This document shows, piece by piece, positions 34,600 to 45,748 of a DNA stretch of 64,000 nucleotides. A model generated the notes under the pieces. That model made no database searches. It was not told where the DNA came from and worked only from the letters and a program-made list of their open reading frames with translations. Made by a program: the position numbers and the translations under genes. This DNA comes from Thalassia testudinum (taxonomy: Eukaryota > Streptophyta > Magnoliopsida > Alismatales > Hydrocharitaceae), in NCBI GenBank assembly GCA_037157565.1, contig JAZHRO010000056.1, positions 32,735,501 to 32,799,500 of the forward strand. The letters run 5' to 3'. Each line of letters begins with the position of its first letter. Positions within the stretch are counted from its first letter, which is position 1.

Positions 34600-36831
34600 C
34601 CTAGATCGGTTACACTGAGGCAACCAACAAATTTCCTGTCTGATACATCTGCTTTTTCTGCATTTGATCCTATGGACCAATTGCAGAACCAAAATCCCAA
34701 GATCCCTTCTTCTTCTGGTCAGGGGGAGATGTCGCCTTTTGATGTTCATGAGGGGCTATTGAACCAGAATCTTCAGATGCTCGAGCAGAACCGTCAAATT
34801 AATCTGTTGACGGCTGCTCTTCATAATTTGCAAAATTTGCAAGCCCGTCCTCCACTTCGACCTGAGGTGGGTTTTGACATCCCTGATTTACCGATCCCTC
34901 ATCCTAGGCCTCTACTCTGAGACTATTATAATCCATCTAATGCACTAGTAGAGCCTAATGTTAGGATTCCCATTGGGGAAAATGACCCAGAGTTAAAGCC
35001 AAATATTCTAGGTCTAATTCCATACTTTCATGGATTTGCATCCAAGGATCCATTTCAACACATTGAAGATATTAAGAACTTATCTTAAACTCTTGGACCT
35101 CGAAATCAAAGTCGGGAAATCCTACTCATGAAGATGTTCTCCTTTAGCCTTAAGGACAAGGCCGCCTACTGGTATAGAACAATTGCAAGACCAATCTCGA
35201 CTTGGGCTGAACTTGAATCTACATTTTTGAAGAAATTTTTCCCTATTGGTGACACCAATGCATTAAGGCGAGCTATCACGACTTTTACTCAGAATCAAGG
35301 AGAACCAATTCATGAAGCGTGGGAGTGCTTTCATGAATTACAAAGGAAATGCCCACATCACGACATCCCTCATTAGCAACTAATGCATATCTTCTATTAT
35401 GGATTGTAAGAGGGCATTCGCAATCTAGTCGATGCCTCTTGTGGAGGGAATTTCCTAAATCACGATGCAGAATCCACCTCAGAACTATTTGAAGGGATGG
35501 CGAAAACTCGATCAACAACGCATCAATGTCGCAATTCATGTGGGGCACCAATATAGCATACCAAAACCCACAGAAGGGCATTCACGAGATCGGTAATCCG
35601 TCCACTTCCAAGGATTTAGAGATTATAGCAGAAAAATTGGACAAAGCCAACATCACAGCGAAGCATCTCGACGAGGTTCAAAACACGATGAAATCTCTTA
35701 CGCCTCTTCTCGCTATGCAAAATCCCGTGCATTTACCTATTTCGCAAATTCTCGTGGGGAGGGAATGTGTGAATAATCTGGATTCAAGAGATCCATTTTC
35801 CTTGGGTTTTCTATCCACTCCTACACCGACCCAAGGAGGGACCTTTGTCCCGCAATCTTTCCCACCTCTGTCCCTACTCCCTGTTTTTGCAGAAAACACG
35901 CCTTATCCTTCATATTTAAACCCCATTCAGGGATATGCACCAAGATCAAACCCATATTCTAATACCTATAATCCTGGATGGCGTAATCACCCGAATTTCT
36001 CTTGGTCTGACCACTCACAAAGACCATCACATCCGACTCAGACCAAACAAAACCCGCCTACGTTGTCGTTTCAGCAACCAACTACAAGGCCATTTTACTC
36101 GGGTTCATAGAACCCCGCGAGGTCAAATAGAGATTCATAGCTCGAGCAGATTTTGCGAGCTGTGACTGAGAGCCAGTGACAAAATGCTGAGGCTCTAGCT
36201 GAAGTACAATGGTAATGTTCGGCAGAACTAGCTGATCTTAGGGGCCAAATCACGTAGTTAGCTGAAACTTGTCAGCTAGGGCCCTTCCATCCCAGCCAGT
36301 TTCAAACCCTAGGAATATCCAGCAGAGACCACACCTGGGAGTTCAAAATTTGAATCAGGGACATGTCCATTTCCTTAATCAATTACCCTTGAATCAAAAT
36401 CTGAAGTAGAATCCACCCTCTACTACTCATGATTACGAGTATCTAAATCAGCAGCAATCATTTTCAAATCAAGGCAACCAGCCTCTACTCTCTAATCCAT
36501 CTTTCCAGCACCAGCAAGCATCTTCTTCTTCACCAGCTTCTTCTTCGCATGCAGGTATTAACTCTGTTACAACCCACCGTGGAACTTCCACTGGGGATCC
36601 AGTATATCCAAGGAACCTATCCCAAGACCCTAGTACATCTAGAATGACCCCTGTTTCTACACTTGTAAGAGGTGCAGAACCCGATCCTGCAATTCCCGCT
36701 AATTTGTAAGATTCGGGGAATACCTCAGTAGAACAGGAAATCCAAGTCCCATTTCTAGAAGCTTTGAAGAAGACTAGGAAACAAAAGCAACTTGTTACAT
36801 TAGATGAGGATTTAGTCAAAATTTTTGAATA
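34600..36831 (+). pseudogene. gag: Element F gag
   Basis: The frame open from 34480 carries a candidate start near MDQLQNQNPK (34672). It proceeds through DYYNPSNALVEPNVRIP, FHGFASKDPFQHI, MFSFSLKDKAAYWYRT, FLKKFFPIGDTNALRRAITT and WECFHELQRKCPHHDIP, to DASCGGNFLN. Stops lie near 34918, 35086, 35374 and 35407. A frameshift at about 35500-35525 leads to the linker and the proline-rich tail (35526-36110), with further stops to 36831. The final EDLVKIFE segment is the pre-protease linker, cut by solo LTR E at 36837. It would form the particle; it is inactive as read. Confidence 0.88.
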
Positions 36832-36836
36832 GGTAC
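36832..36836. repeat. Target-site duplication of solo LTR E (GGTAC), left copy
   Basis: It is matched exactly at 39617-39621. Removing 36837-39621 restores the F pre-protease linker reading frame context. Confidence 0.93.
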
Positions 36837-37768
36837 TGATGAGAACCTCATCATGAGCCATAACTAGCTCATTTTGACCTAATACAAAGGATAAAAGCTC
36901 CTACATAACTCAAGGAAAGGCTTAACTCAGAGAGATTCTGAGTTCGCAAAGAAAATAGAAACTAAGGGGTAAAAATGCAATTTCACCAATCCAATCTAAA
37001 AATAGGGTAACTCAAGGTCCAAACATAGGTCAAAGCAACCTAATAAGAATAAAAGTGGGATGAGATGATTCAATAAGGGCTACAGCAACTCCAAGGAATT
37101 AAATGACATCCTGTAACCCTAAAAACAAACCCACTTAAAAACACGAGGTTCGAGGTAGAGAAAAAAATCAAATAAACCCTCTAAAATTCATAGAAAAATA
37201 ATCTCTAGGGTTTAGAACCTTCAATTTGGCCTTAGGAACCCATTTTGGCCTACATTGAGAACCATGCCCAATTAACAACTTAATTTGGGTTTTTGCGTAA
37301 ATTGACCGGTCAAACAAGGTTTAATCTGGAAATAAAATTCACCATCATAATCCTTAGGTCCCAATTAGTCATGTATAAAAGCTTGAGCCTAAGAGGAAAC
37401 CTTCTTGACCAACTTTACACTTTGGTCCTCATTTATTTACTTTTTGGCCCTCAACTTTTGAACCCTCACATTTCTGCCCCTAACTCTCCTTCGTTCTTTG
37501 CATTCAGGTCCCTCCTGCCAAAACCTGCACGGCACCATACTCCGGCGACCTTGCGCGGAGTATGGCGCCGCGCAGGGTGAGGGAGGGACTCTGGCAAGTC
37601 AATGGGGGGTGCCCTGCGTCGTCAGCCACTGCAGGGACACCCCCCTGTGCACTGTACCCACCCATACCGGCCGTGCGAACGCACGAACGGTATGGGTATC
37701 TTAACTCTGGCATCCTCCGACGAGGGAGACACGTCGTCTCCCTCCGCCCTCCTCTCTGTTTCGGCCCC

Positions 37769-37775
37769 TATAAAT
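37769..37775 (+). promoter_or_regulatory. TATA box of solo LTR E
   Basis: TATAAAT lies within GGCCCCTATAAATATCCC. It lies 899 bp upstream of the USE-like box, the same distance as in H. Confidence 0.6.
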
Positions 37776-38022
37776 ATCCCCCGTCGCTCCGCCGTTCTGG
37801 GGAGCTCGGTCCTGATGGAGAAAGACCCCCACTTCCTCTCTTCCCACTCCGACAGGTGCCCCCCCTTGCTCCGGCGGCCTCTCCTCTTCCTCCTCGTCGC
37901 TCTGCCGCACTACCAGCTGCAGGGTTGCCCTCCCTCGCTCTTCCCGCGCCACGCCGCACCCAGCTGGCGCCACTCCGGCCCTCTCCTCGCCGCCGCCCCT
38001 TCCCCTGGGCATCTTCTTCTCC

Positions 38023-38047
38023 GGCGACAGTCGATACGACTGTCGCC
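38023..38047 (+). promoter_or_regulatory. Perfect hairpin (11-bp stem, ATA loop) in LTR E
   Basis: GGCGACAGTCG, ATA, CGACTGTCGCC. It is identical at 56580-56604 and has one end mismatch at 63806-63830 in H's LTRs. It is about 250 nt downstream of the TATA box, so probably in the transcript. Confidence 0.75.
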
Positions 38048-38667
38048 CTGCTCCTCCCCCTTCGTCCCTGCAAGTAAGTTAGAACTACTTCCCTTCCTCT
38101 CCTCTTTCTTTTCCCTATTTCAATTTGTTCAATTAAGCCTCGACCGACCCTGACCACCGTCACCCCCTTCGTCTCCGGCTACCCTCCGGCGAGACGCCCC
38201 CATCGCTCCACAGCCTCACACGCCTCGCCGACCCTCATCGAACCTCCACCTCATCACACTGAACACCCCCCACCCCTCCACTGCCACTCCACACCTCCAT
38301 AACGCTCCCCCAAACAAACCCATTTCTCCGGTTGCAGTCTGACCTAGGGCTGCCGCCAGACACCGCCTTGCGGCTTGCCGCATAGCTCAACACCTTCGCC
38401 GTGCCACGGCGAAGGTTCCCCAGTAGTTTGATTTGGCCGAGAGGCCATATTCGTGTCCGACAGGTTCTGAGGCTCGACCGCCATTGACGCCACATTGAAG
38501 CAGCTTCTCCCGCGCTCCAGGCTTGAGGACTCCAGGTTTCCAGCTGCTGCGGATTAAGGAGACTCCTGCGAAGGCAGCCAGCCAGCAACCGACGAAAATC
38601 GAAGCTGCAGCTGCAGAAGCAAGGCCGCGGTCTTCCAGCAGGCGCACGCGAGGAGAGGTGTCAGTTT

Positions 38668-38710
38668 AGTCCCACATCGGTAAGCCTCGCAATGCTTTCA
38701 CCGTTTAAAT
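38668..38710 (+). promoter_or_regulatory. USE box plus A/T box, solo LTR E
   Basis: AGTCCCACATCG (38668-38679), 24 nt, then TTTAAAT at 38704. The A/T box has lost the TATA form but keeps the distance. Confidence 0.55.
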
Positions 38711-39096
38711 TGTTTTTGTGAATAAGCCTTATCGCCTCCGAATGCACCGGGGTGAGGTCCCGCGCCCACTCACCCGCCTGATACGCGAGCTCACCACGCG
38801 GATCCGGCAGACCCGACTCGACACCCCACCTACGCACTTCTCGTGTACCACTCACACCGGTACACCTGGTCACGGGTACGAAGCCCGACCCGATTATCCG
38901 GCGACTCTGGGAGAGCTATCCTACGAGCGAAGTCTGAGAAAGAGAGAGACGTGCGGGTAGAGGGAAAGGGGTAGGTTTTGCGTTGGCTGTGGTGTGTGCA
39001 GGAACAAGCCGAGGTAGAGAAGAAGAAGACCGACGAAGAAAGACTGAAGGAAGAAGGAGGAGCACCAAGGATGCACTGTAGCAGTGGGTTACTTAA

Positions 39097-39122
39097 GTCG
39101 TCTGATTGAACAATCAGACGAC
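39097..39122 (+). promoter_or_regulatory. Perfect hairpin (12-bp stem, 2-nt loop) in LTR E
   Basis: GTCGTCTGATTG, AA, CAATCAGACGAC. The H copy at 57615-57640 has a paired change (G-C to T-A) at the top of the stem and a different loop. The G copy near 49943 is degraded. Confidence 0.75.
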
Positions 39123-39616
39123 GCTCTAAGGACGAAGAAGAAGGAGAAGAAAAGACGAGCAGGACCGCAACGAAGAAGAAAAAGAAGAAAAGAAGACAGA
39201 AAGAAAAAGAAGAAAGAAGGAGAGACAACGTCCTGACAGCAAAAGCAGAAGAAGAGCACGAGAAGGAGATCAGAAGAAAGAAGTAAAAAGAAGATCTAAA
39301 GAACAGAAGGCAGAAGAAGAAGACCACAAGGAGATAAACAAAGAAGAAGAAACCAAAAGCCAAAGAGAAGAGAAAACAAAGAGGAAGAAAGAAGAGAAGA
39401 AGAAGCCAAATTTTCATCTCTCTCCCTCTCTCTCTCTCTTTATTTTTGTAATAAGAATTTGTACCCCTAGAATACAACTTGCTCCCTGAGTTCGACCTCG
39501 GGAACTCTTTATTTTCCGAGTAAAAAAATTATATATTTGAAATGATGGCAATAACTGGCTATACTACAACGCTATTTCTATAATAAAACCTAGTTATCTC
39601 TAGCCACCATTTTTCA

Positions 39617-40526
39617 GGTACATATTAATATCCCACTCCTAGATGCTGTCAAACACATTCCGACTTATGCAAGATTTCTCAAGGAGTTGTGTACTCCAAG
39701 CATAAGCCAAAGAAAGGAAGCACTGTGGTACTCTCAGAGCATGTGAGCTCTATCATCTCGAGTACGCTACCTTTGAAAAAGAAAGATCCAGGTTCTCCAT
39801 TTATTTCCTGTAAAATTGGGGACTAGTGTTTTGATAGAGCTCTCCTAGATTTAGGAGCATCTATTAACCTCATTCCTTCATCTTTGGTAGATTATTTCCA
39901 AATAGAAAACATTAACTCTACGAATGTGACTTTACAATTATCTGATGGATCTATTAAGTCACCTAAAGGAATGTTGGAGGATATAATTGTAAGAGTTTGG
40001 GACTTTTATTTTCCGATGGATTTTATTGTACTTGATATGGATGTACCCGAGCACATTAGAGATACCCCCAATTATTTTATGGAGACCCTTCTTGGCCACT
40101 ACAAAGGCTAACATAGATTGTGAATCTAGAAAGATTGAGTTGAAATTTGGGGAGAAGACAATTAAATTGGATATATTAAGAGCTTCTAGAGGATTGGATT
40201 GCAAATGAATTGAGGAAATTAGATCTGTTTCAGTTTTTTAGGATGACCTTAGTTCCTTAAAACTAGAGAACACATCTTTTGATATCTTATACTCTCAAAA
40301 TGAAAACCCGCTATCAGAATCTACACTAGATCCTGAATCTGAATCTCACGACCCATTTCATTCACTTTTTGCGATCGAAAATCCCACCCCAAATCCTACT
40401 GTTGATCCTACTCCTACATTAGAATTGAAGACATTGCCTAATAATCTTAAATATGTTTATCTAGAACCTGATCAAACATATCCTGTAATCATTAATTCTC
40501 ATCTTTCTCAATCACAAGAATAGAAA
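39617..40526 (+). pseudogene. pro: Element F protease region
   Basis: After the second GGTAC, the linker resumes as VHINIPLLDAVKHIPTYARF. A short frameshifted stretch leads to the active-site block R-A-L-L-D-L-G-A-S-I-N-L-I-P (39836-39877), SDGSIKSPKGMLEDIIVRVWDF and FIVLDMDVPE. A frameshift near 40065 spoils the I-L-G-R-P strand, and an acidic linker with stops runs to the RT. Retropepsin would process Gag-Pol. DLGAS in place of the common DTGA is shared by all elements here, so it is lineage-typical and not damage. Confidence 0.85.
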
Positions 40527-41639
40527 TTGATCAAGGTTTTACAAGATCATAAGAAGGCAATTGGGTGGACTTTACACGATCTCACCAAGATTAGCTCCAA
40601 TTTTTGTACTCATCACATCTATATTGAAGATGGGGCACGACCTTCAAGAGAAGATCAAATACATCTAAATCTGAATTTGAAGGAGGTCATAAAGAAAGAA
40701 ATAATCAAGTGTCTAGATGCTGACATTATTTATCCTATATCCGATAGCCCTTGGGTGAATCCAATTCAAGTGGTACCTACAAAGGCAGGACTCACCATAA
40801 TCAAGACTAAATCTGGAGAAACCATTCCCACACGAATTGCAAATTCGTGGCCGGTTTGCATCGACTATCGCAAGCTCAACACAGTTACAAAGAAGGACCA
40901 CTTTCCTTTGCCATTTATTGATCATATCCTTGAGAGATTAGCAGGTAATAGGTTCTTCTGCTTCATGGATGGTTACTTTGGATATAATCAGGTAGCAATT
41001 TATCCCGAAGATCAAGAGAAAACAACTTTCACCTGCCCCTTTGGAACCTTTGCTTTCCGAAGAATGCCATTTGGGCTTTGCAACGCACCCGCGACTTTTC
41101 AGCGTTGCATGTTAGCCATTTTTACTAAAATGTTGGGTGAATATATGGAGGTTTTTGTGGATGATTTTTCAGTTTTCGGGGAAACATTTGATATCTTTCT
41201 AGATAATTTGTCACAGATTCTCAAGAGGTGTATGGAAGTAAATCCTATCCTCAGTTGGGAGAAGAGCCATTTTATGGTTCCAGAGGGCATTGTACTTGGC
41301 CACCTTGTGTTTGAGAGAGGTATCCAAGTAGATCGAGCCAAGATCAATCAAATTTCAAATCTTCCACTTCCTAACTTGATCAAAGGCATCAGATCTTTTC
41401 TCGGGCATGTTGGATTCTATAGAAGATTTATACTCGACTTTTCGAAGATTGCCCGACCACTAACAAACCTCCTCACAAAGGATATGACTTTTCAGATGAG
41501 TGAGGAGTGTATATCTGCATTTGAGACATTGAGAGATAGAGTTACACAGGCTCCGATCTTGCAACCACCTAATTGGGATTTACCATTTGAAATCATGTGT
41601 GATGCATCAGATTATGCAATTGGAGCTATTTTGGGCTAG
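40527..41639 (+). pseudogene. RT: Element F reverse transcriptase and start of RNase H
   Basis: An open frame of 370 codons, the best preserved pol segment in the window. Residues 1-60 are the pre-RT linker (HHIYIEDGARPSRE). RT blocks are C-I-D-Y-R-K-L-N (about 112-119), KDHFPLPFIDHILERL, F-M-D-G-Y-F-G-Y, FRRMPFGLCNAPATFQR (about 174-190) and the catalytic F-V-D-D-F at about 210-214. The connection domain GHVGFYRRFILDFSKI follows, then the first RNase H motif CDASDYAIGAILG, where a CAG-to-TAG type stop ends it. The open frame starts inside the polyprotein; the ATG is not a real start. Confidence 0.93.
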
Positions 41640-41998
41640 ATAATCGAGAAGAATCCGGTAGTGATTTACTATGCTAGTATGACTTTGAATGAGGCAGAAA
41701 GGAATTACACAGTTACAAAAAAGGAATTACTAGCGATAGTATTTGGATTAGAAAAGTTCAGACCTTATATACTTGGATCTCAAATCATTGTGTACTCTAA
41801 TCACTCAGCTATTCGACACCTTCTATCTAAAAAGGACACGAAACCTAGGTTGATCAGATGGATCTTGCTTTTGCAAGAGTTTTACCTAGAAATTCATGAT
41901 AAGGTAGGACAATAGAATGTTGTTGCCGACCATCTTTCCTGCCTTCCTTCTGATACTATTGAATCATCTCCTCCAATCAGTGAGCACTTTCCTGATGA
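41640..41998 (+). pseudogene. RH: Element F RNase H, remainder
   Basis: It continues in the same frame after the stop: [37 protein letters not shown], then Y-S-N-H-S in place of the usual Y-T/S-D-H-S, so a catalytic Asp has become Asn. [22 protein letters not shown] and N-V-V-A-D-H-L-S close the domain after a stop at 41913. The Asp-to-Asn change would impair RNase H even without the stops. Confidence 0.9.
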
Positions 41999-43309
41999 AC
42001 ATCTTTTGACTATATCATCAGATCTTCCTTGGTATGCAGATATTGTTAATTATTTGGTTGCACATCAATTCCTGCCAGACTGGGATGGGAATTGCAAATT
42101 ACTACTCAGATCAGAAGCCAAATACCATTTCTGGGAAGATCCATATCTTTTCAACTCTGCAATGATCAAATCATCAGGCGCTGTGTTACTTCTTCTGAGA
42201 TTGATTCTATCCTTTCTTTTTGTCATGACCAAGCTTGTGGTGGTCATTTTTCTGGTTGTAAGTCCGCTGCAACAGTTCTACAATGAGGGTTTTATTGGCC
42301 CACTTTATTTGCAGATTCACAGACATATTGTAAGGCATGTAGTCGCTACAAACTCTTGGTAGCATGTCCCGAAAAGACATGATGCCTCTAAATCCGATTG
42401 TCGTCTGTGAAATCTTTGATATTTAGGGCATAGATTTTATGGGTCCATTTCCATCCTCTTTTGGCTTCGAGTATGTTTTACTTGCTGTTGATTATGTTTC
42501 TCATTAGATTGAAGCCATACCCACACGCACAAATGATCATCGAGTTGTCATTCCTTTCATACAAAGTCATATTATCCGCTTGTTTTAGGGTACCTCACGC
42601 CATCATTTCTGACGACAGTTCCCATTTTAATAATACCCAGTTTAGGAGCTTAATTAGAAAATATGGGGTTACACATCGTATCTCTACACCTTATCATCTC
42701 TAAACTGATGGGCAAACCGAGGTCTCTAATAGGGAAATCAAAAAGATCCTTCAAATGACAATTCGACCCGATAGGAAGAATTGGTCATCCCATTTAGATG
42801 AGGCTTTGTGGGCTTATAGGACTGCCCATAAAACACCAATAGGAATGTCACCATACAGACTTGTTTACGGGAAACCCTGTCATCTTCCTGTAGAAATTGA
42901 ACACAAGGCCTATTGGGCAATTAAAGCCTGTAATTTGGACCTCGCGAAGGCTGGTGATCATCATAGGTTGCAGCTTAGTGAACTTCAGGAATTACGTCAT
43001 GATTCCTATGAGAGTTCAAAGCTGTATAAGGGAAAACTTAAAGGCTTCCATGATAGACACATTTCCCGCAAATCTTTTACACTTGGTCAGAAGGTGTTGC
43101 TTTTTGATGCCTATTTGAAGCTCTTCCCTGGGAAACTTAGGTCTAAATGGCAAGGACCATTTATTTTTGTTAGAGTCTTCGATAATGGAGCTGTCGAAAT
43201 CACTGAACCCAACATGGATCAACCCTTCAAAGTTAATGGTCGATGTTTAAAACCTTTCTTGGAACCACATGTTTTGGGTCTTGTTGGAGAATGTTACATG
43301 CTCCATTAG
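41999..43309 (+). pseudogene. INT: Element F integrase
   Basis: It joins element DNA to the genome. Order: pre-integrase LPWYADIVNYLV, a frameshift near 42170, zinc domain C-H-D-Q-A-C-G-G-H-F-S and Y-C-K-A-C, catalytic core with I-D-F-M-G-P-F, S-D-D-S-S-H-F and [16 protein letters not shown] (third acidic residue), spread over frames with stops near 42426, 42508 and 42703. The C-terminal part is one open frame (42755-43309): [40 protein letters not shown] and [12 protein letters not shown], the GPY/F-type end of Athila-type integrases with no chromodomain. It is the only integrase in the window with all three core segments. Confidence 0.9.
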
Positions 43310-43562
43310 GGTTTGTCATCTATCCATCCACATTTTGTATATAACCGTTTCCTGCTTTCTACATTTTGCTCTTCGTATACACTTGAGTCTGTATCTGATT
43401 TATCACTTCATTCTACACTGATTACCTTCACTTAGTCCAACTGACCACTCTGACCTTTGGTCAGAACAGAAATTGTCCACACAGAGATCTTTGATCTCCT
43501 CTATCCAACTCCATCCGTCACCCTACACTAAGTGAAGTGTAATATCTTTTCACCCTTCTTAT

Positions 43563-43600
43563 AATGAGGACATTGTAAAATCTTGGCTTGGGGGGGTGTG
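43563..43600 (+). promoter_or_regulatory. Internal G-tract with GAGGACATTG motif, element F
   Basis: AATGAGGACATTG is followed about 15 nt later by GGCTTGGGGGGGTGTG. The same pair is at 61309-61343 in H, and a weaker one at 21978-22008 in C. Confidence 0.65.
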
Positions 43601-44710
43601 AAGTGAAATTTTTACTTCAAGTGTATTTGTAGAGAAAATATAAAAAAACACATAAAAATTAAATACCCAAGAAATTTAAAAAATGGAAATATCAAAAATT
43701 AAAAAATTAGAAAAATAATAAAAAATACCCTAAATTTTTGAAAAATTTTGAAAAATTCATAAAAATTTGAAAATTTTATAAAACATAAAAATAAAAAAAT
43801 ATGCAAATATAAAAATTTGAAAATTACAAAATTATAAAAATAGTAAAGGTGTTTTACATTGAGAATAAAGAAAAGAAGAAAAAGAAGATATCAAAAATAT
43901 AAATATACTTATTTATACTAGTAATTAAGAGCTTAATTTTTCTCTTAGGTTAGAACCAAAAATAAAAATATATATTGTAAATAGTATTTATAATAGCATT
44001 AAATCCTTATTTAGATTTTTACTTATAATATTTTTCAGAACACACATTTGTTTGTGAAATTTTAAACGAGATTTTATTTAAGTGAAAGTCTAAAACCCTA
44101 TGGATTTGTTTTTTGTGCTCTTTACCCTGAAATTAAGTAACTAGGGTGTATTAAGTTTCAAAACTTGAGTTTTGGAATTAAATTGTAACTTTTTAGTCAA
44201 TTAGACTAAGTAATCCTTTTGCTTTTTGAACATTTGTTTTTATCATCAAGTTAAGTAAAAAGGCTAGATATTCAGAGTTAATTAAGTAAACAGTTGGTAG
44301 AATCTTAGTCTTAAGGTCTATCAGGCTATAGTTAGCTTAATCAACTAAGGACATTTGGCTAGACTTGGCGAGTTATGTCTTGACAGATCCTGTAGGAAGA
44401 AACTAAGAGTTTGAAGGACCTAAGAATGAATGGCTTTACTGTCCAGGCTCTAGTTTGAGGGCTAAGTAACCTAAGTGTCCAAAATTCACACACATAGAGT
44501 TGTCTTATTGGCATCTGAGACCACGAAAACATAAAGGTTAAGAGATTGATTCTAAATCCTCTTTGGTCCAAGGATTTCTGCTGGGCGACTCTTGAAAGGG
44601 TGAAGGATGTGCACTCACCTAGAAAAAGGATATGGAGTATACGTTAGTAAGAAAAATGAGGAGGAGAAAAAGAAAAAAACTAATAATAATAAAATACAAC
44701 ACCCTGCAAT

Positions 44711-44833
44711 TAAGTACCTCGCTACAAATGGGTACTTATGTAGTTTATCCACCAAATAAAGCATCTTGGTCCAAATGGATGCTACCCTTCCTTCCATCAA
44801 ATAAAAGAACACCTCACTACATATGGGTGTTCT
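44711..44833 (+). ncRNA. Array of three stem-loops with 12-nt loops
   Basis: Hairpin 1 (44711-44738): TAAGTACC / GGTACTTA. Hairpin 2 (44760-44783): AGCATC / GATGCT. Hairpin 3 (44806-44833): AGAACACC / GGTGTTCT. The loops are TCGCTACAAATG, TTGGTCCAAATG and TCACTACATATG. Stems differ between the three but pair perfectly, while loops are alike. This is the pattern expected of a selected RNA fold. Confidence 0.7.
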
Positions 44834-45711
44834 ATCCTATAGAAAAGAGTTTAAAAAAATATGGAGATAAAAATTAGGAATAAGAGACCCAGTGGTCCAT
44901 CAGGGAGATAAACACAAAAGGTGTTGACCTCAGGATAGAAAACTAGTGAGGAGAAGGCAACCAAACCTAAGTAAGGCCAAGCCAAAGGCTTGAATTGGAA
45001 TAACCTGGATTGGAAATTGATGTCTTAAGATCTAGATTTTGGCAACTTTGGATGCCTTTAGGACAATTCTCTTCACAAGCATAGATGCTTTAAAATCACA
45101 GCTACTGAACCTTTATATTAGGCAGTGAAGCCTAAGAAATCGGGCTTTGAGGACTTATAGTTGAGGCCTAAAGGAGAAAGATTGATAAAACCCTAGGTCT
45201 AGAAGTCTGTCCTTGGTACTGTAGGCTGGCAGATTAGGGTTTTACTACTCTAAGTTTGATTAATAATGAGTGCCTGGCTAATTTGCTAAAACTTAGATTG
45301 ATAAAAGTTAGACTTCATAAACTTAAGGATTAACTTAAGTCTATTGAGTTTTTGAGTTAAAATTTAATTTCCAACTCTTGAGTTTTGTTTTCTTAAAACA
45401 CTTTAAATTCTGAGTTTCTAGGGTTTAGAATAATTATAGAGAACAAGTGGGCTTTTGGGATTCTGATTTTTGATAAAATTCCCGTGGAAAGTTCTCTTTT
45501 TAATAGAGTGTGTTTTAAGAAGAGTTTTTGAGTTGTAAGTCTAAGGAAATTCCCATAGAATGCTCTATATATTTATGGATGCTTATTTATATATACATTA
45601 AAAGCTAAAAAAAAAATGAATATTCAAAATTTTGACTTAAGCATTCCTCTACTTAGTTTTTATTTATGATAATTGAAACCCAAGTGTTTAAATCATCATA
45701 TTTCTGGTTAA

Positions 45712-45748
45712 TTTTGCTAGGGACTAGCAAAACATTAGCTTGGGGGTA
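45712..45748 (+). promoter_or_regulatory. Pre-PPT hairpin and polypurine tract of element F
   Basis: TTTTGCTA, GGGAC, TAGCAAAA, then TTAGCTTGGGGGTA directly before the 3' LTR TG. Confidence 0.82.

Larger units (their letters stand above)
36837..39616 (+). mobile_element. Solo LTR E (same family as element H)
   Basis: It starts TGATGAGAACCTCATCATGAGCC and ends AGCCACCATTTTTCA, with a perfect GGTAC duplication. It is colinear with H's 5' LTR (55400-58094). The GC-rich middle holds TATAAAT at 37769, the 25-nt hairpin at 38023, USE plus A/T box at 38668-38709 and the 26-nt hairpin at 39097. A purine-rich GAAGAA region (39000-39410) and a CCTGAG...CTCGGG hairpin at 39486 follow. It sits between the gag and protease of F. 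The many GC-rich ORFs on both strands in it are shadows. Confidence 0.93.
43310..45711 (+). other. Element F 3' UTR, no env-like ORF
   Basis: The 2.4 kb after integrase are very AT-rich. Short ORFs such as 44632-44877 have no recognisable product, and I see no envelope-like gene, which some Athila elements carry here. It holds a G-tract (43587-43600), three hairpins (44711-44833) and long A-rich runs. Confidence 0.7.

Noticed and set aside
38830..39477. 215-codon F/S/L-rich minus-strand ORF resembling a membrane protein
   Set aside because: It is the complement of a GAAGAA purine-rich tract in solo LTR E; the hydrophobicity is a composition artefact. The same holds for 57583-58028.
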